Below are positions 44,114 to 52,874 of a stretch of 64,000 nucleotides of DNA, one piece after another. The notes beneath the pieces were generated by a model. The model ran no database searches. It was not told the DNA's origin and worked only from the letters and a program-made list of their open reading frames with translations. The translations under genes and the position numbers were made by a program. The stretch spans positions 2,233,579 through 2,297,578 of the forward strand of contig NZ_KI629782.1 in assembly GCF_000503775.1 (NCBI RefSeq), in the 5' to 3' direction. Every line of letters begins with the position of its first letter. Positions within the stretch are counted from its first letter, which is position 1. This stretch comes from Brevibacillus panacihumi W25. GTDB taxonomy: Bacteria; Bacillota; Bacilli; Brevibacillales; Brevibacillaceae.

Positions 44114-45490
44114 TTACTCCAGCTCTCTTTCCTCGTATTCATACTCTACCTTCTTCGGAGCCACCTTGGCATTCTCGAGGGCTGGCGTGTCCGGGCGGGC
44201 AATCTGGTAAACCGCTGCCCCTACAATTTCCGCCACTTCCTGGAGCTTGTCCTTGCTGATTTTGTCGATCGTGTCTTCCGGCGAATGGTACCATGGCTCA
44301 ACAGGCGCATGGATAAAGAGAGCTGCCGGAATGCCTGCTTCCGCAAAAGGCACATGGTCGCTGCGTCCTTCACGGCCGTAATTGACGGTCTCTGACAGAC
44401 GCGATCCCGCTGCCGCTCCCAAATCAGTCACGATATTTTTCTCCCCATCGACGGTATACATGATCAGCTTGCCAGCATCGCGGCTGCCGACCATATCCAT
44501 CTGGAACATGCCCACGGTGTTTTCAATCTCTTCTTCAGACAAGGAATCTACGTAGGCGTAAGAACCGAGCAGCCCGTTCTCTTCTGCCCCAAATGTGACA
44601 AAGCGAAGTTCCGTGTCGATCGGCATATTCGACATGACACGTGCCAGCTCCAATACGGTTGCTGTACCGGAGGCATCATCATTTGCCCCAGGCGCCCCCG
44701 CCACGGAGTCGTGATGCGCTCCAACGATGACGATTTGACCCGTGCTTTTCTTCTTATCCGGCTTCTTCGTAGCAATTACATTATAGGAGGTGCTCTCCTT
44801 CATTTCTGAACCTTCAATCTCTACGTCGGCGATCAGGGTTTCCCCTGCCTCCAGCAAGGCCAAGAGTTCCTCACCCTGATCTCTTGTCAGCGCCAATGCA
44901 GGAACGTAGTCATCATTCGGCTCTCCCAGCGTACCGTTAATCACGCCGGAGGCATTGTTAAACAGGAGCACAGCCTCTGCCCCAGCTCTCGCCGCATTTA
45001 GCACCTTTTCTCCAAAACTGATCTCGCCGCGCTTGACGAGGGCGATTTTACCTGTCAAATCGACGTCTTCCAAATCGCTCTCACGGCCCAAACCGACATA
45101 TACCAATTCCCCGGAGGCTTGTCCACTGACACCGTACGAAAAATTGCCCAGATCCCAATCTACATCTTCCATGCCGCTGACAGACAATGACATGTAATCT
45201 GGCGCCTTGTAGCTGGTAAACTCAAAAGATTGCAGTTCTGTGTCATAACCGTAAGATTTGAATTGCTTCTCCAGGTATTTGGCGGCATCATGCTCCGCTT
45301 TGGTTCCGGCTACCCGTGGCTCCTGCGAGAGGTAATCAATCGTGTCATAAATATTGTCCACCTTGATTCGCTTTACAATCTTGTTGTCAAACGCACTGTC
45401 AGACGGATGCGGTTTTGCGTAAACGGGAAGACTGAATGCCAAACTCGCGATTAAAGCAATGGGAATCAGTTTCATCTTACGTTTCAACAT
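44114..45490 (-). CDS. Secreted M28 aminopeptidase with PA domain
   Basis: 458-residue exported zinc aminopeptidase. Signal peptide 1-25. PA (protease-associated) domain ~115-220 (YVGLGRESDLEDVDLTGKIA). M28 catalytic domain ~235-440 with zinc ligands and catalytic Glu in VGAHHDSVAGAPGANDDASG, FGAEENGLLGSYAYVDSL, MFQMDMVGSRDA and FIHAPVEPWYHSPEDTIDKI. The C-terminus is acidic. AGGAGG is seven bases before the ATG. Transcribed alone. Confidence 0.94.
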   Translation of the reverse strand: MLKRKMKLIPIALIASLAFSLPVYAKPHPSDSAFDNKIVKRIKVDNIYDTIDYLSQEPRVAGTKAEHDAAKYLEKQFKSYGYDTELQSFEFTSYKAPDYMSLSVSGMEDVDWDLGNFSYGVSGQASGELVYVGLGRESDLEDVDLTGKIALVKRGEISFGEKVLNAARAGAEAVLLFNNASGVINGTLGEPNDDYVPALALTRDQGEELLALLEAGETLIADVEIEGSEMKESTSYNVIATKKPDKKKSTGQIVIVGAHHDSVAGAPGANDDASGTATVLELARVMSNMPIDTELRFVTFGAEENGLLGSYAYVDSLSEEEIENTVGMFQMDMVGSRDAGKLIMYTVDGEKNIVTDLGAAAGSRLSETVNYGREGRSDHVPFAEAGIPAALFIHAPVEPWYHSPEDTIDKISKDKLQEVAEIVGAAVYQIARPDTPALENAKVAPKKVEYEYEERELE

Positions 45491-45615
45491 AATTCTCCTC
45501 CTGTCATGTGAAAAAAAGGAATCATATTCATTATCAAGGCATATATCGGAAATGAATAGTCAGAATCGTCATACAATTTCAGGCAACGTCCGACAGATGA
45601 ACAAGCCTGTTTCCC

Positions 45616-45655
45616 GAAAAAAAGAAGGCGTTCTTAGGCCGAACGCCTCTTTTCT
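45616..45655 (-). terminator. Terminator of the 46149-45655 gene
   Basis: AGGCGTTC-7 nt-GAACGCCT extended by A/T pairs, with TTTTTTT on the minus strand. Overlaps the stop region. Confidence 0.85.
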
Positions 45656-46149
45656 TATCTCCAATCTCTCCTTTCCCGACGAGTTTCGGATGCTGACGCT
45701 CCTCCTTTTAACCCACCGCTTGTCAAAAACTGTTGAATCATTCCGATGACTGCCGGATTGGACAGAACCTTGATTGAATCTGCCACCTTGGGATTGTTCA
45801 ACTGGGGAATCACGCTGCCCAATTGAGGCAACAGCGGAAGCAGCTCCTCCAGCGGCAGTGCGAGCTTTGGTTTGGGGGGTTCTACTTCAACAGGGTCAGG
45901 ACGCCGTCTCCCAAACAGAAGCCCTCCCCTTCGCCTTTGAGGAGGTTGACTCGTTTTCATACGGTTCAACTTTTCCTTCATCATCTGAATTTCCTGACGC
46001 ATTTGATGCATTTCGCGCATCACTTGCTCATTCCCCGATGAATGCACCTCTGCGATTCGCTCGATCGCTTCGGCCATTTTCGCCTGAGAAGAGCTGCTCT
46101 TCGTTTTTTGCTTTGGCTTGGCTTTTGTCCTTGCAGCGATAATGCCCAC
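45655..46149 (-). CDS. Charged coiled-coil protein of unknown function
   Basis: About 164 residues. Basic N-terminus (RTKAKPKQKTKSSSSQAK), a coiled coil (~30-70, QVMREMHQMRQEIQMMKEKL), an Arg/Gly stretch (RRRGGLLFGRRRPD) and a Pro/Leu-rich half ending KVADSIKVLSNPAVIGMIQQ. No family recognised. The start is unclear: GGGGGGAGG at 46148-46156 precedes a GTG (46147-46149) too closely and an ATT codon (46141-46143) at ideal distance, while the TTG at 46170 has no ribosome-binding site. Forms a unit with the 85-residue gene upstream. Confidence 0.7.
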   Translation of the reverse strand: MGIIAARTKAKPKQKTKSSSSQAKMAEAIERIAEVHSSGNEQVMREMHQMRQEIQMMKEKLNRMKTSQPPQRRRGGLLFGRRRPDPVEVEPPKPKLALPLEELLPLLPQLGSVIPQLNNPKVADSIKVLSNPAVIGMIQQFLTSGGLKGGASASETRRERRDWR

Positions 46150-46175
46150 CTCCCCCCTTCTCTTTTCCAAACCAA

Positions 46176-46433
46176 CTATTTAAATTTCTTTTTAAAGGCC
46201 TGCACGTCGTTGGGAGTGATTCCTTTTTTCGCGAGCTTGTTCAACAGACTTCCTACATCTTCATTCTTGTACATGGTCCGGAACTGGGCAACATAGCGGT
46301 TTAATTCCTGATCTGTAAAATTCTTTCCCGACTTTTTCCCGAGATCACGGATGACTTCCTTCAACCCGGCATCTGTCTTCAATTTCTCTTTCGGTATCGA
46401 CTTTATGATACTGAGCAACTTGCCCAAATCCAC
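46176..46433 (-). CDS. Small helical protein, SpoVIF-like pattern
   Basis: 85 residues from GTG 46431-46433 (GGGGGG six bases upstream). All-helical: MDLGKLLSIIKSIPKEKLKT, DAGLKEVIRDLGKKSGKNFT, DQELNRYVAQFRTMYKNEDV. The centre (LKEVIRDLGKKSGKNFTDQEL) recalls the stage VI sporulation protein F family, but the match is weak. It precedes the coiled-coil gene by a few bases. Confidence 0.7.
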   Translation of the reverse strand: MDLGKLLSIIKSIPKEKLKTDAGLKEVIRDLGKKSGKNFTDQELNRYVAQFRTMYKNEDVGSLLNKLAKKGITPNDVQAFKKKFK

Positions 46434-46516
46434 AGCGATCCCCCCTGGTCCAGTATGTTCCTTTCACTTTATGTCAGGAGCAGCGGAATGGATTGGTCAT
46501 CTGTCCATAAACACGC

Positions 46517-46549
46517 AAAAAAACGAGGGCTGCTTCTCGCAGCCCTCGT
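46517..46549 (-). terminator. Terminator of the first oligopeptide-binding gene
   Basis: ACGAGGGCTGC-5 nt-GCAGCCCTCGT followed by TTTTTT on the minus strand. Confidence 0.92.
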
Positions 46550-46563
46550 CTGTTCCGTAAATC

Positions 46564-48204
46564 TTATTGCGCTTTATCAGCCAGTTTGTAGTCAACGTTA
46601 CCCAAACCGTCTACGATTACACCGGTAACCTTGTCATTTTGAACCCAAGATTGCGTGTAGAAGTAGATTGGCATGATTGGCATATCTTCCATCAGGATTT
46701 TTTCAGCGTCAGCCAGAATCGCTGCGCGTTTTGCCGGATCCATTTCCAGAGAAGATTGGTTCAGCAGTTCTTTGTACTGTGGATTTTCCCAGTTGGTGTC
46801 GTTGTTGCCACCTTTTTTATCCTTGTACAACTCCAGGAAGTTGATTGGATCGTTGAAGTCACCCAACCAGCCCATACGACCGATTTGGTAGTTTCCTTGA
46901 TGCAGGTCTTCGATGTACACTTTCCACTCTTTGTTTTCCAGTTTTACATCGACGCCCAGGTTTTTCTTCCATTGGTCTTGGATTGCCTCGGCAATCTTTT
47001 TGTGACCTTCGGATGTATTGTAGGAGAGTGTGACAGTCGGCAGAGAAGTGAGTCCCTCTTCCTTCAAACCCTCTTCCAGCAGTTTTTTCGCTGTTTCAAT
47101 ATCATTGTCCTTGAAGTAGCCATCTTTGTTCAGCGCCATGGATGGTGGCACCGCACCTGTCGCTGGCAATTGACCTGCTTGCAGTACGTTGTCAATCAGG
47201 GATTGACGATCGATCGAGTAAGCAAATGCTTTACGGATTTTCACGTTGTTAAACGGTGGTTTTTCCGTATTGAATTTGTACCAGTACGTACCTGCAGTAG
47301 GCTGGGTTTTCATTTTTCCGGAATCTTTCAAAGCCGGAATCGCATCTGTTGGAAGTGCGCTGGTTGGAGCACCTGCCCAGTCGAGTTCACCGTTGTCAAA
47401 CATGGACAGCTCTGTATTCTCGTCCTCTACCATGGAGAATTCGATCTTGTCCAGTTTTACGGAGTCTTTATCCCAGTAGTTGTCGTTTTTCTCTACAACC
47501 AGTTTGTTTTTATGTTCCCAAGTGGTCAATTTGAACGGACCGTTCCCTACGTGAGTAGCAGCATCCGCAGCCCATTTTTCATTGGCTTCTACTACTTTTT
47601 TGTTTACTGGGTAGTAGGTATAGAACGCTGTCAGCTCTGTAAAGAATGGCGTTGGGTTTTGCAGAGTAACTTCCAGGGTCTTGTCGTCGAGTGCTTTTAC
47701 GCCGACATCGTCCATTTTGGCTTCGCCTTTGTTGAACGCTTCACCGTTTTTGATGTAGTAGAGCTGGTATGCATAGTTGGAAGCCGTTTTTGGATCCAAC
47801 GCGCGTTTCCAAGCGAATTCAAAATCGTGCGCGGTTACAGGATCGCCGTTGCTCCATTTTGCGTCGCGCAGTTTAAATGTATATTTTGTGCCGTCTTCGG
47901 ATACTTCATAGCTTTCCGCAGCAGCTTCATGTACTTTTCCATCTTCACCTGTACGAGTCAGACCTTCAAAGGTAGCGCGAATGATCGTACCGGACGTAGA
48001 ATCCTCTGCGATGCCTGGGTCAGCTGTAGGTGGTTCCGAATGCAAATTCACTTTCAATACTTTAGGGTCAGTAGATGCTGGCGCTTCAGCGTTGCTGCCT
48101 TGATTATCTGCTGGTGCCGCTGCTTGATTGCCGCCACCACAGCCTGCAAGTGCTGCGCCCAATACGAGGATCGAACTCATTGCCAAGAAGACATTCTTTT
48201 TCAT
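46564..48204 (-). CDS. Oligopeptide ABC transporter binding lipoprotein (OppA type), copy A
   Basis: 546-residue family-5 solute-binding lipoprotein. Signal MKKNVFLAMSSILVLGAALA with lipobox LAGC. Core features: LHSEPPTADPGIAEDSTSGT, RDAKWSNGDPVTAHDFEFAW, FNTEKPPFNNVKIRKAFAYS and MGWLGDFNDPINFLELYKDK. Binds peptides outside the cell. No permease or ATPase genes are next to it, so it is an orphan or uses a distant Opp/Dpp system. AGGGGG is 9 bases before the ATG. Confidence 0.93.
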   Translation of the reverse strand: MKKNVFLAMSSILVLGAALAGCGGGNQAAAPADNQGSNAEAPASTDPKVLKVNLHSEPPTADPGIAEDSTSGTIIRATFEGLTRTGEDGKVHEAAAESYEVSEDGTKYTFKLRDAKWSNGDPVTAHDFEFAWKRALDPKTASNYAYQLYYIKNGEAFNKGEAKMDDVGVKALDDKTLEVTLQNPTPFFTELTAFYTYYPVNKKVVEANEKWAADAATHVGNGPFKLTTWEHKNKLVVEKNDNYWDKDSVKLDKIEFSMVEDENTELSMFDNGELDWAGAPTSALPTDAIPALKDSGKMKTQPTAGTYWYKFNTEKPPFNNVKIRKAFAYSIDRQSLIDNVLQAGQLPATGAVPPSMALNKDGYFKDNDIETAKKLLEEGLKEEGLTSLPTVTLSYNTSEGHKKIAEAIQDQWKKNLGVDVKLENKEWKVYIEDLHQGNYQIGRMGWLGDFNDPINFLELYKDKKGGNNDTNWENPQYKELLNQSSLEMDPAKRAAILADAEKILMEDMPIMPIYFYTQSWVQNDKVTGVIVDGLGNVDYKLADKAQ

Positions 48205-48354
48205 TCAACTAAATCCCCCTTTTCTAAATCTTTTATCAATATACATCCATTTATATTATTTTTAAACATGTTTTAGAGTGATTTAATAAATTTTTATTTA
48301 TTCATTAAGATTTATTGCGCAATTGTAAAAAATTATTACTCCACTAACAACCAA

Positions 48355-48390
48355 TAAAAAAAGAAGCTGCAGGATATCTCCTACAGCTTC
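48355..48390 (-). terminator. Terminator of the second oligopeptide-binding gene
   Basis: GAAGCTGTAGGA-GATA-TCCTGCAGCTTC followed by TTTTTTT on the minus strand. Confidence 0.9.
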
Positions 48391-48428
48391 TGCTATTTAT
48401 TTGCGTTTCATGTATTTTTCGGATGTTT

Positions 48429-50078
48429 TTATTGTGTGATTTCTGCCCACTTCAGGTCGATGAAGCCGAGACCGTCTACTTGAACGCCTTTTACCTTGTC
48501 GTTTTGGACCCAGATGTCTACGTCGGTGAAGAGAGGAATGAGCGGCATATCTTCCATGAAAATGGCTTCTGCTTCCGCCAGGATCTGATTGCGTTTTTCC
48601 GGATCGTTCTCCAAAGCGGATTGCTTCAGCAATTCTTTGTAGCGCTCGTTTTCCCAGCCTGTGTCGTTGTTGCCTGTATTCTGGTCGCGGAACATCTCCA
48701 GATAGTTGATCGGATCATTAAAGTCAGCGTTCCAGCCGATCCGGGCAATTTCATAGTTCAGCTGGTGCATGTCGTCCAGATGTACCTTGAACTCTTTGTT
48801 CATCAATTTGACGTCGATCCCCAGCGATTTTTTCCACTGGTCTTGAATCGCTTCTGCAATCTTCTTGTGGCGATCTGTCGTATTGTAGGACAGTGTGATG
48901 GTTGGCAGCTGCTTCAAATTCAGCTCTTGCAGGCCCTCGGCAAGCAATTGCTTCGCTGTTTCCACGTCATTGTCCTTGAAATAGCCTTCTTTTTTGATAA
49001 TCATGGCTTGCGGCAGCATCCCCATGGTTGGAACCTGCCCAACCTGCGTGATGTTGTCTACAATCTCTTGGCGATTTACAGCGAGAGAGAGTGCTTTCCG
49101 GATTTTCACATTCGCCAAAGGACCTTTGGTAGTGTTCATTTTGTACCAGTACATCGTTGCTTTCGGATGGATGACCAGCTTGCCGGACTCTTTCAGTGCA
49201 GGCACCGCATCGACTGGCAGTCCACCAAGCGGTTGACCGGCCCAATCCAGCTCGCCGTTTTCAAACATCGACAAAGCGGTATTGTCGTCTTCGATCATGG
49301 CGAATTCAATTTTATCCAGCTTTACAACGTCTTTATCCCAATAATGCTCGTTCTTTTCCAGGATAATTTTGCTTTTGTGCTCCCAAGTCGTCATCTTGAA
49401 TGGACCATTGCTGACATGGGTAGCTGCTTCCATCGCCCATTTTGGATCGGCTTCCACTACCTTTTTGTTCACAGGGAAGTACGTATAGAAAGCTGTCAAC
49501 TGAAGGAAAAAGGGTGTCGGGTTCTCCAACGTGACTTCCAGAGTATGGTCGTCGAGCGCTTTTACGCCCAGCTCGTCAGCAGAAACCTCGCCTTTATGGA
49601 CCTTCTCGGCGTTTTTGATGTAGTACAGCTGATACGCATACTCGGCGCCAAGCTGAGCATCCAGCACGCGCTTCCAGGCGTATTCAAAGTCGTGAGCGGT
49701 CACTGGGTCTCCATTGCTCCATTTGGATTCACGAAGCGTGAAGGTGTATACGAGATTGTCATCGGACAGCTTCACATCCGAGGCTACGGAGTTCATCGGC
49801 TTGGAGTTGGCATCCAGACGGGTCAAGCCGTCAAATGTAGCGCGTACAACCGCACCGGATGTCGCATCCTTCGCCAAGCCAGGATCAGCCGTGGATGGTT
49901 CACTCGTCAGATTGGCACGGAAAAGCTGTTCTGCACCGCTCGAAGCCCCCGGCGTTTCTTGTTTGCTCTCTCCCGGCTGGACAGGTGCAGTCGTTTGGCC
50001 CCCGCCTCCCGAGCAGCCCGCCAGGATGGTTCCCACCAGCAGTACAAGGCCCGCCAGAATGGATATCTTTTTCTTCAT
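48429..50078 (-). CDS. Oligopeptide ABC transporter binding lipoprotein (OppA type), copy B
   Basis: 549-residue paralogue of the neighbouring gene with the same layout: signal MKKKISILAGLVLLVGTILA with lipobox LAGC, then LTSEPSTADPGLAKDATSGA, RESKWSNGDPVTAHDFEYAW, MNTTKGPLANVKIRKALSLA, IGWNADFNDPINYLEMFRDQ. Start at ATG 50076-50078 after GGGGGATC. Own terminator and an AT-rich upstream region, so expressed separately from copy A. Confidence 0.93.
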   Translation of the reverse strand: MKKKISILAGLVLLVGTILAGCSGGGGQTTAPVQPGESKQETPGASSGAEQLFRANLTSEPSTADPGLAKDATSGAVVRATFDGLTRLDANSKPMNSVASDVKLSDDNLVYTFTLRESKWSNGDPVTAHDFEYAWKRVLDAQLGAEYAYQLYYIKNAEKVHKGEVSADELGVKALDDHTLEVTLENPTPFFLQLTAFYTYFPVNKKVVEADPKWAMEAATHVSNGPFKMTTWEHKSKIILEKNEHYWDKDVVKLDKIEFAMIEDDNTALSMFENGELDWAGQPLGGLPVDAVPALKESGKLVIHPKATMYWYKMNTTKGPLANVKIRKALSLAVNRQEIVDNITQVGQVPTMGMLPQAMIIKKEGYFKDNDVETAKQLLAEGLQELNLKQLPTITLSYNTTDRHKKIAEAIQDQWKKSLGIDVKLMNKEFKVHLDDMHQLNYEIARIGWNADFNDPINYLEMFRDQNTGNNDTGWENERYKELLKQSALENDPEKRNQILAEAEAIFMEDMPLIPLFTDVDIWVQNDKVKGVQVDGLGFIDLKWAEITQ

Positions 50079-50306
50079 TCCCAAGATCCCCCTTTATCTG
50101 AAAAACTTTTTCCACCAAAATATACTTGAGCAGGATTCCTTTGGGAATGGGTTTAGGATAGATTTCATTAAATTTTATGAATATTAATATAACTGTGAAT
50201 AAATATAAAGATTGGCTTGATCAGATGAATGTTTTGGCGGGGATGTTGTCCACAATAGAGGAATTTTTCGGGATTATATTATTTATGCGCAAAGGATTTA
50301 CAGGAG

Positions 50307-50337
50307 GAAAAGAAAAGACCCAGGAAACACCCGGGCC
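50307..50337 (-). terminator. Terminator of the Lys/Glu-rich protein gene
   Basis: GGCCCGGG-TGTTT-CCTGGGTC (two G-U pairs) followed by TTTTCTTTTCC on the minus strand. Confidence 0.75.
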
Positions 50338-50358
50338 TCTCGTACTGTATCTTACCTA

Positions 50359-51588
50359 TTATTCCCCAACCGCTGTTGCTGGCTCAGTGGTGGTCTCTTC
50401 TTCTTCAGTAACAGCATCTGCATCTGCATCTACTTCTGCATCTGCTTCCGCATCCACATCTGCTTCCACTTCTTCTTCTACAACTGGATCAACGGCTTCT
50501 TCATCTTCAATGATGATGATTTCACCTTTTTCCTGATAGTCGACTTTGGTGTTCAGCGCTTCCCCAATAAAACGAAGCGGCAGGAATACACGTCCGTTTT
50601 TCAGAACTGGCTTTGTCTCCAACGCCACTTTTTGACCGTTGACTTCCGCTTCACCAGAATCGAGGTAAAGCACGATCTTTTTGTCACCACGCACCACTTC
50701 AACGACACGGGTCTCTGGTTTCCATTCCACTTCAGCTTTCAAGGAAGCACTTACTGCACGAACAGGAACCAAAGCACGGCCTTTGTCACGGAATGGAGTT
50801 ACGTCCATAACCACTTCTTTTCCATTCACGTAGGCTTTCAGTCCGGTTGCCCCTGTTTTTTCGTACAATTCACCCAGTTTTTCAAAGCTTTGCTTGTCAC
50901 CTGGCTTGTAAAAACGGTCCAGCAGTTCCTTTTGAACCTCCAGCGCTTGCTGCAGCTCAGACAATTGCTCCAAACGGCTGGTCAGATCTTCGTACTTTGC
51001 TTTCAGTTCGTCCGTTACCACTGGGTTTTTCTTCAACTGAATACGAAGGTCAATCAGCTCTTTTTTCGCTTTCACTGCTTCTTGAATGGCTGCTTTTTTG
51101 GCTTCGTAGTCAAAGTTTGAATTGGCTTTGGCTTCTTCCTGAAGCTTTTCCATTTCTTTCTGAGCCTTTTCTTCAGCTTTCTTTTTATCTTCTTCCGCCT
51201 TTTTAGCCGCTTTTTCTATGTCTTCTTTTGCTTTTTTGGCCTCTTTTTCGGCGTTCTCTTTCGCTTTCTCTGCTTCCTTCTCGGCTTTTTCCTTCGCCTT
51301 TTCTATATCCTTTTCAGCCTTCTCTTTAGCTTTTTCGGCTTCTTTCTCAGCCTTTTCTTTCTCTTTCTCAGCCTTTTCTTCTGCCTCTTTCTTTTCCTTC
51401 TCGGCTTTTTCCTTTTCCTTCTCTTCCTTCTCTTTCGCCTTTTCCTTTTCTTTTTCCGCTTTTTCGTTCGCCTTGCTTTCCTGCTTTGCTTGTCCCGATT
51501 CTTTTCCTTTATCGGCCGCGTGTACACCTGCGATCGGTGAAACAGCCAACAAAGCAAGAATCAAGCTGGTTGAAATGAGTTTTTTCAT
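50359..51588 (-). CDS. Exported Lys/Glu coiled-coil protein with stalk domain and acidic tail
   Basis: 409-residue exported protein. ATG 51586-51588 has GGAGGGG six bases upstream. Signal 1-25. Residues ~28-150 are almost only Lys, Glu and Ala in heptad-like EKAKEKAEKEAEKAKEKAEK repeats, predicted as one long helix. A second helical part is ~150-245. A copper-amine-oxidase-like stalk domain lies at ~255-365 (RALVPVRAVSASLKAEVEWK, VFLPLRFIGEALNTKVDY). A tail of alternating Asp/Ala/Glu (DVDAEADAEVDADADAVTEE) ends the protein. Function unknown. Probably a wall spacer or surface-layer-associated protein. Confidence 0.85.
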   Translation of the reverse strand: MKKLISTSLILALLAVSPIAGVHAADKGKESGQAKQESKANEKAEKEKEKAKEKEEKEKEKAEKEKKEAEEKAEKEKEKAEKEAEKAKEKAEKDIEKAKEKAEKEAEKAKENAEKEAKKAKEDIEKAAKKAEEDKKKAEEKAQKEMEKLQEEAKANSNFDYEAKKAAIQEAVKAKKELIDLRIQLKKNPVVTDELKAKYEDLTSRLEQLSELQQALEVQKELLDRFYKPGDKQSFEKLGELYEKTGATGLKAYVNGKEVVMDVTPFRDKGRALVPVRAVSASLKAEVEWKPETRVVEVVRGDKKIVLYLDSGEAEVNGQKVALETKPVLKNGRVFLPLRFIGEALNTKVDYQEKGEIIIIEDEEAVDPVVEEEVEADVDAEADAEVDADADAVTEEEETTTEPATAVGE

Positions 51589-51672
51589 TGATGTCCCCTC
51601 CACTATATGCAATATACAACCTACTTTTATATCGTCAAACAAATAATAAATAATTATATTTTATTGCAAAAA

Positions 51673-51705
51673 GAAAAAGGCTGCCGAGATCGTTCCCCGA
51701 CAGCC
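51673..51705 (-). terminator. Terminator of the LCP gene
   Basis: GGCTGTCG-11 nt-CGGCAGCC followed by TTTTTCTTTTT on the minus strand. Confidence 0.88.
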
Positions 51706-51717
51706 AGAGCTTCTACA

Positions 51718-52701
51718 CTATGTTGTGCTTGTAGTTCCTTTTTCCTGCGATTCTGGTGACTCCAGTATTTCCTTTATATAGTTCTGCACCTTGGCAACAT
51801 CGGGAACCAGCACGGAACCTGCACGATGCGACTCACGGAACATCCCCATGGGAGGAAGCTGATGATTGCCCGGATGGTCTGTATCAAGCTGCAGACCGAG
51901 AGCGGAAAGCTTGAGCATATCCATCGAGCTGATATTGGTCTGAATATAGGGTGTCACTTCCTTCAGAATCGTCGGCAATTGAATCAATGTCGTACCCTGC
52001 CTCATCTGTTTCGCAACAGCAGCAAAAAGTTTTCGCTGCCGTTCGGTCCTCGTATAGTCCGAGGTTGCATCGTGACGGAAACGGACGTATTGCAAGGCTT
52101 TGTCGCCGTCCAGCTTCTGCAGTCCTTTTTTCAGATTGATATCGTAACGGCCTTTATCGGTTGGATCGTGATAGTACATGTTCTTCTCCACATCCAGTTC
52201 AACGCCGCCAATCGTATCAATCAACGCCTTGAAGCCTTCAAAGTCGGTTATGACGTAGCGATCGACCGGCAACCCGGTAAACTTGCTGACCGTTTTCATA
52301 GCCAGCTCCGGTCCGCCATTCACCACGGCAGCATTGATTCGCGATTCGCCGTAACCGGGAATCTCCACGTAGGTATCCCGTAGAATAGAAAAGAGATCAA
52401 ATCGCTTGTGTTCCGGGTCCAGACTGACGAGCATCATCGAATCTGAACGCGGCAATCCGCTGTTTCGATTTCCCCTGCGGTCTACCCCCATAAGGAGAAT
52501 ATTGACGCGATCTTTGCCGTCCCAATGAGGAAGCTCTGCGGCTTTCGTCCACTCACTGCTCCCTGCAGAAGGATTCGGCTCGACCAGATTCGGTTGCTGA
52601 ATTCCCTGCGAAAATTGATAAAAGGCATATCCATAATAGCCGGTCGCTGCTACTAAACAAAACAACAACAGGACAAGTATTCGTTTCCCCATTCGTTTCA
52701 A
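51718..52701 (-). CDS. LytR-CpsA-Psr family glycopolymer transferase
   Basis: 327-residue membrane-anchored enzyme that attaches wall teichoic acid or other polymers to peptidoglycan. TM 8-28 (LVLLLFCLVAATGYYGYAFY). LCP core: VNILLMGVDRRGNRNSGLPR then SDSMMLVSLDPEHKRFDLFS, ILRDTYVEIPGYG, SRINAAVVNGGPELAMKTVS, and ALQYVRFRHDATSDYTRTER, with the conserved Arg and Asp residues. The TTG start at 52701 has GGTGG seven bases upstream. ATG three codons on is the alternative. Confidence 0.94.
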   Translation of the reverse strand: MKRMGKRILVLLLFCLVAATGYYGYAFYQFSQGIQQPNLVEPNPSAGSSEWTKAAELPHWDGKDRVNILLMGVDRRGNRNSGLPRSDSMMLVSLDPEHKRFDLFSILRDTYVEIPGYGESRINAAVVNGGPELAMKTVSKFTGLPVDRYVITDFEGFKALIDTIGGVELDVEKNMYYHDPTDKGRYDINLKKGLQKLDGDKALQYVRFRHDATSDYTRTERQRKLFAAVAKQMRQGTTLIQLPTILKEVTPYIQTNISSMDMLKLSALGLQLDTDHPGNHQLPPMGMFRESHRAGSVLVPDVAKVQNYIKEILESPESQEKGTTSTT

Positions 52702-52874
52702 AAAGATTCCACCTTTGCTCGATTGCTCACTTTCGTACTTTGTTTAGTATACTCGAATCAGAAAGATGTGGAGCAGCCTATATTTGGGTACGGAGAAGCA
52801 TTTAATAAACTTTTTGATTTACAAAGTTTGTAAAATATTCTATACTGATGTTATCTTACCAATGAAGGTGAATT

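Noticed and set aside
46567-50129. Two long plus-strand open frames opposite the oligopeptide-binding genes
   Set aside because: The minus-strand genes carry signal peptides, lipoboxes and family motifs. The plus-strand products do not resemble proteins.
50177-50536. Plus-strand 119-codon frame rich in Ser/Ala
   Set aside because: It is the complement of the acidic tail codons of the minus-strand gene, with an AT-rich upstream part and no ribosome-binding site.
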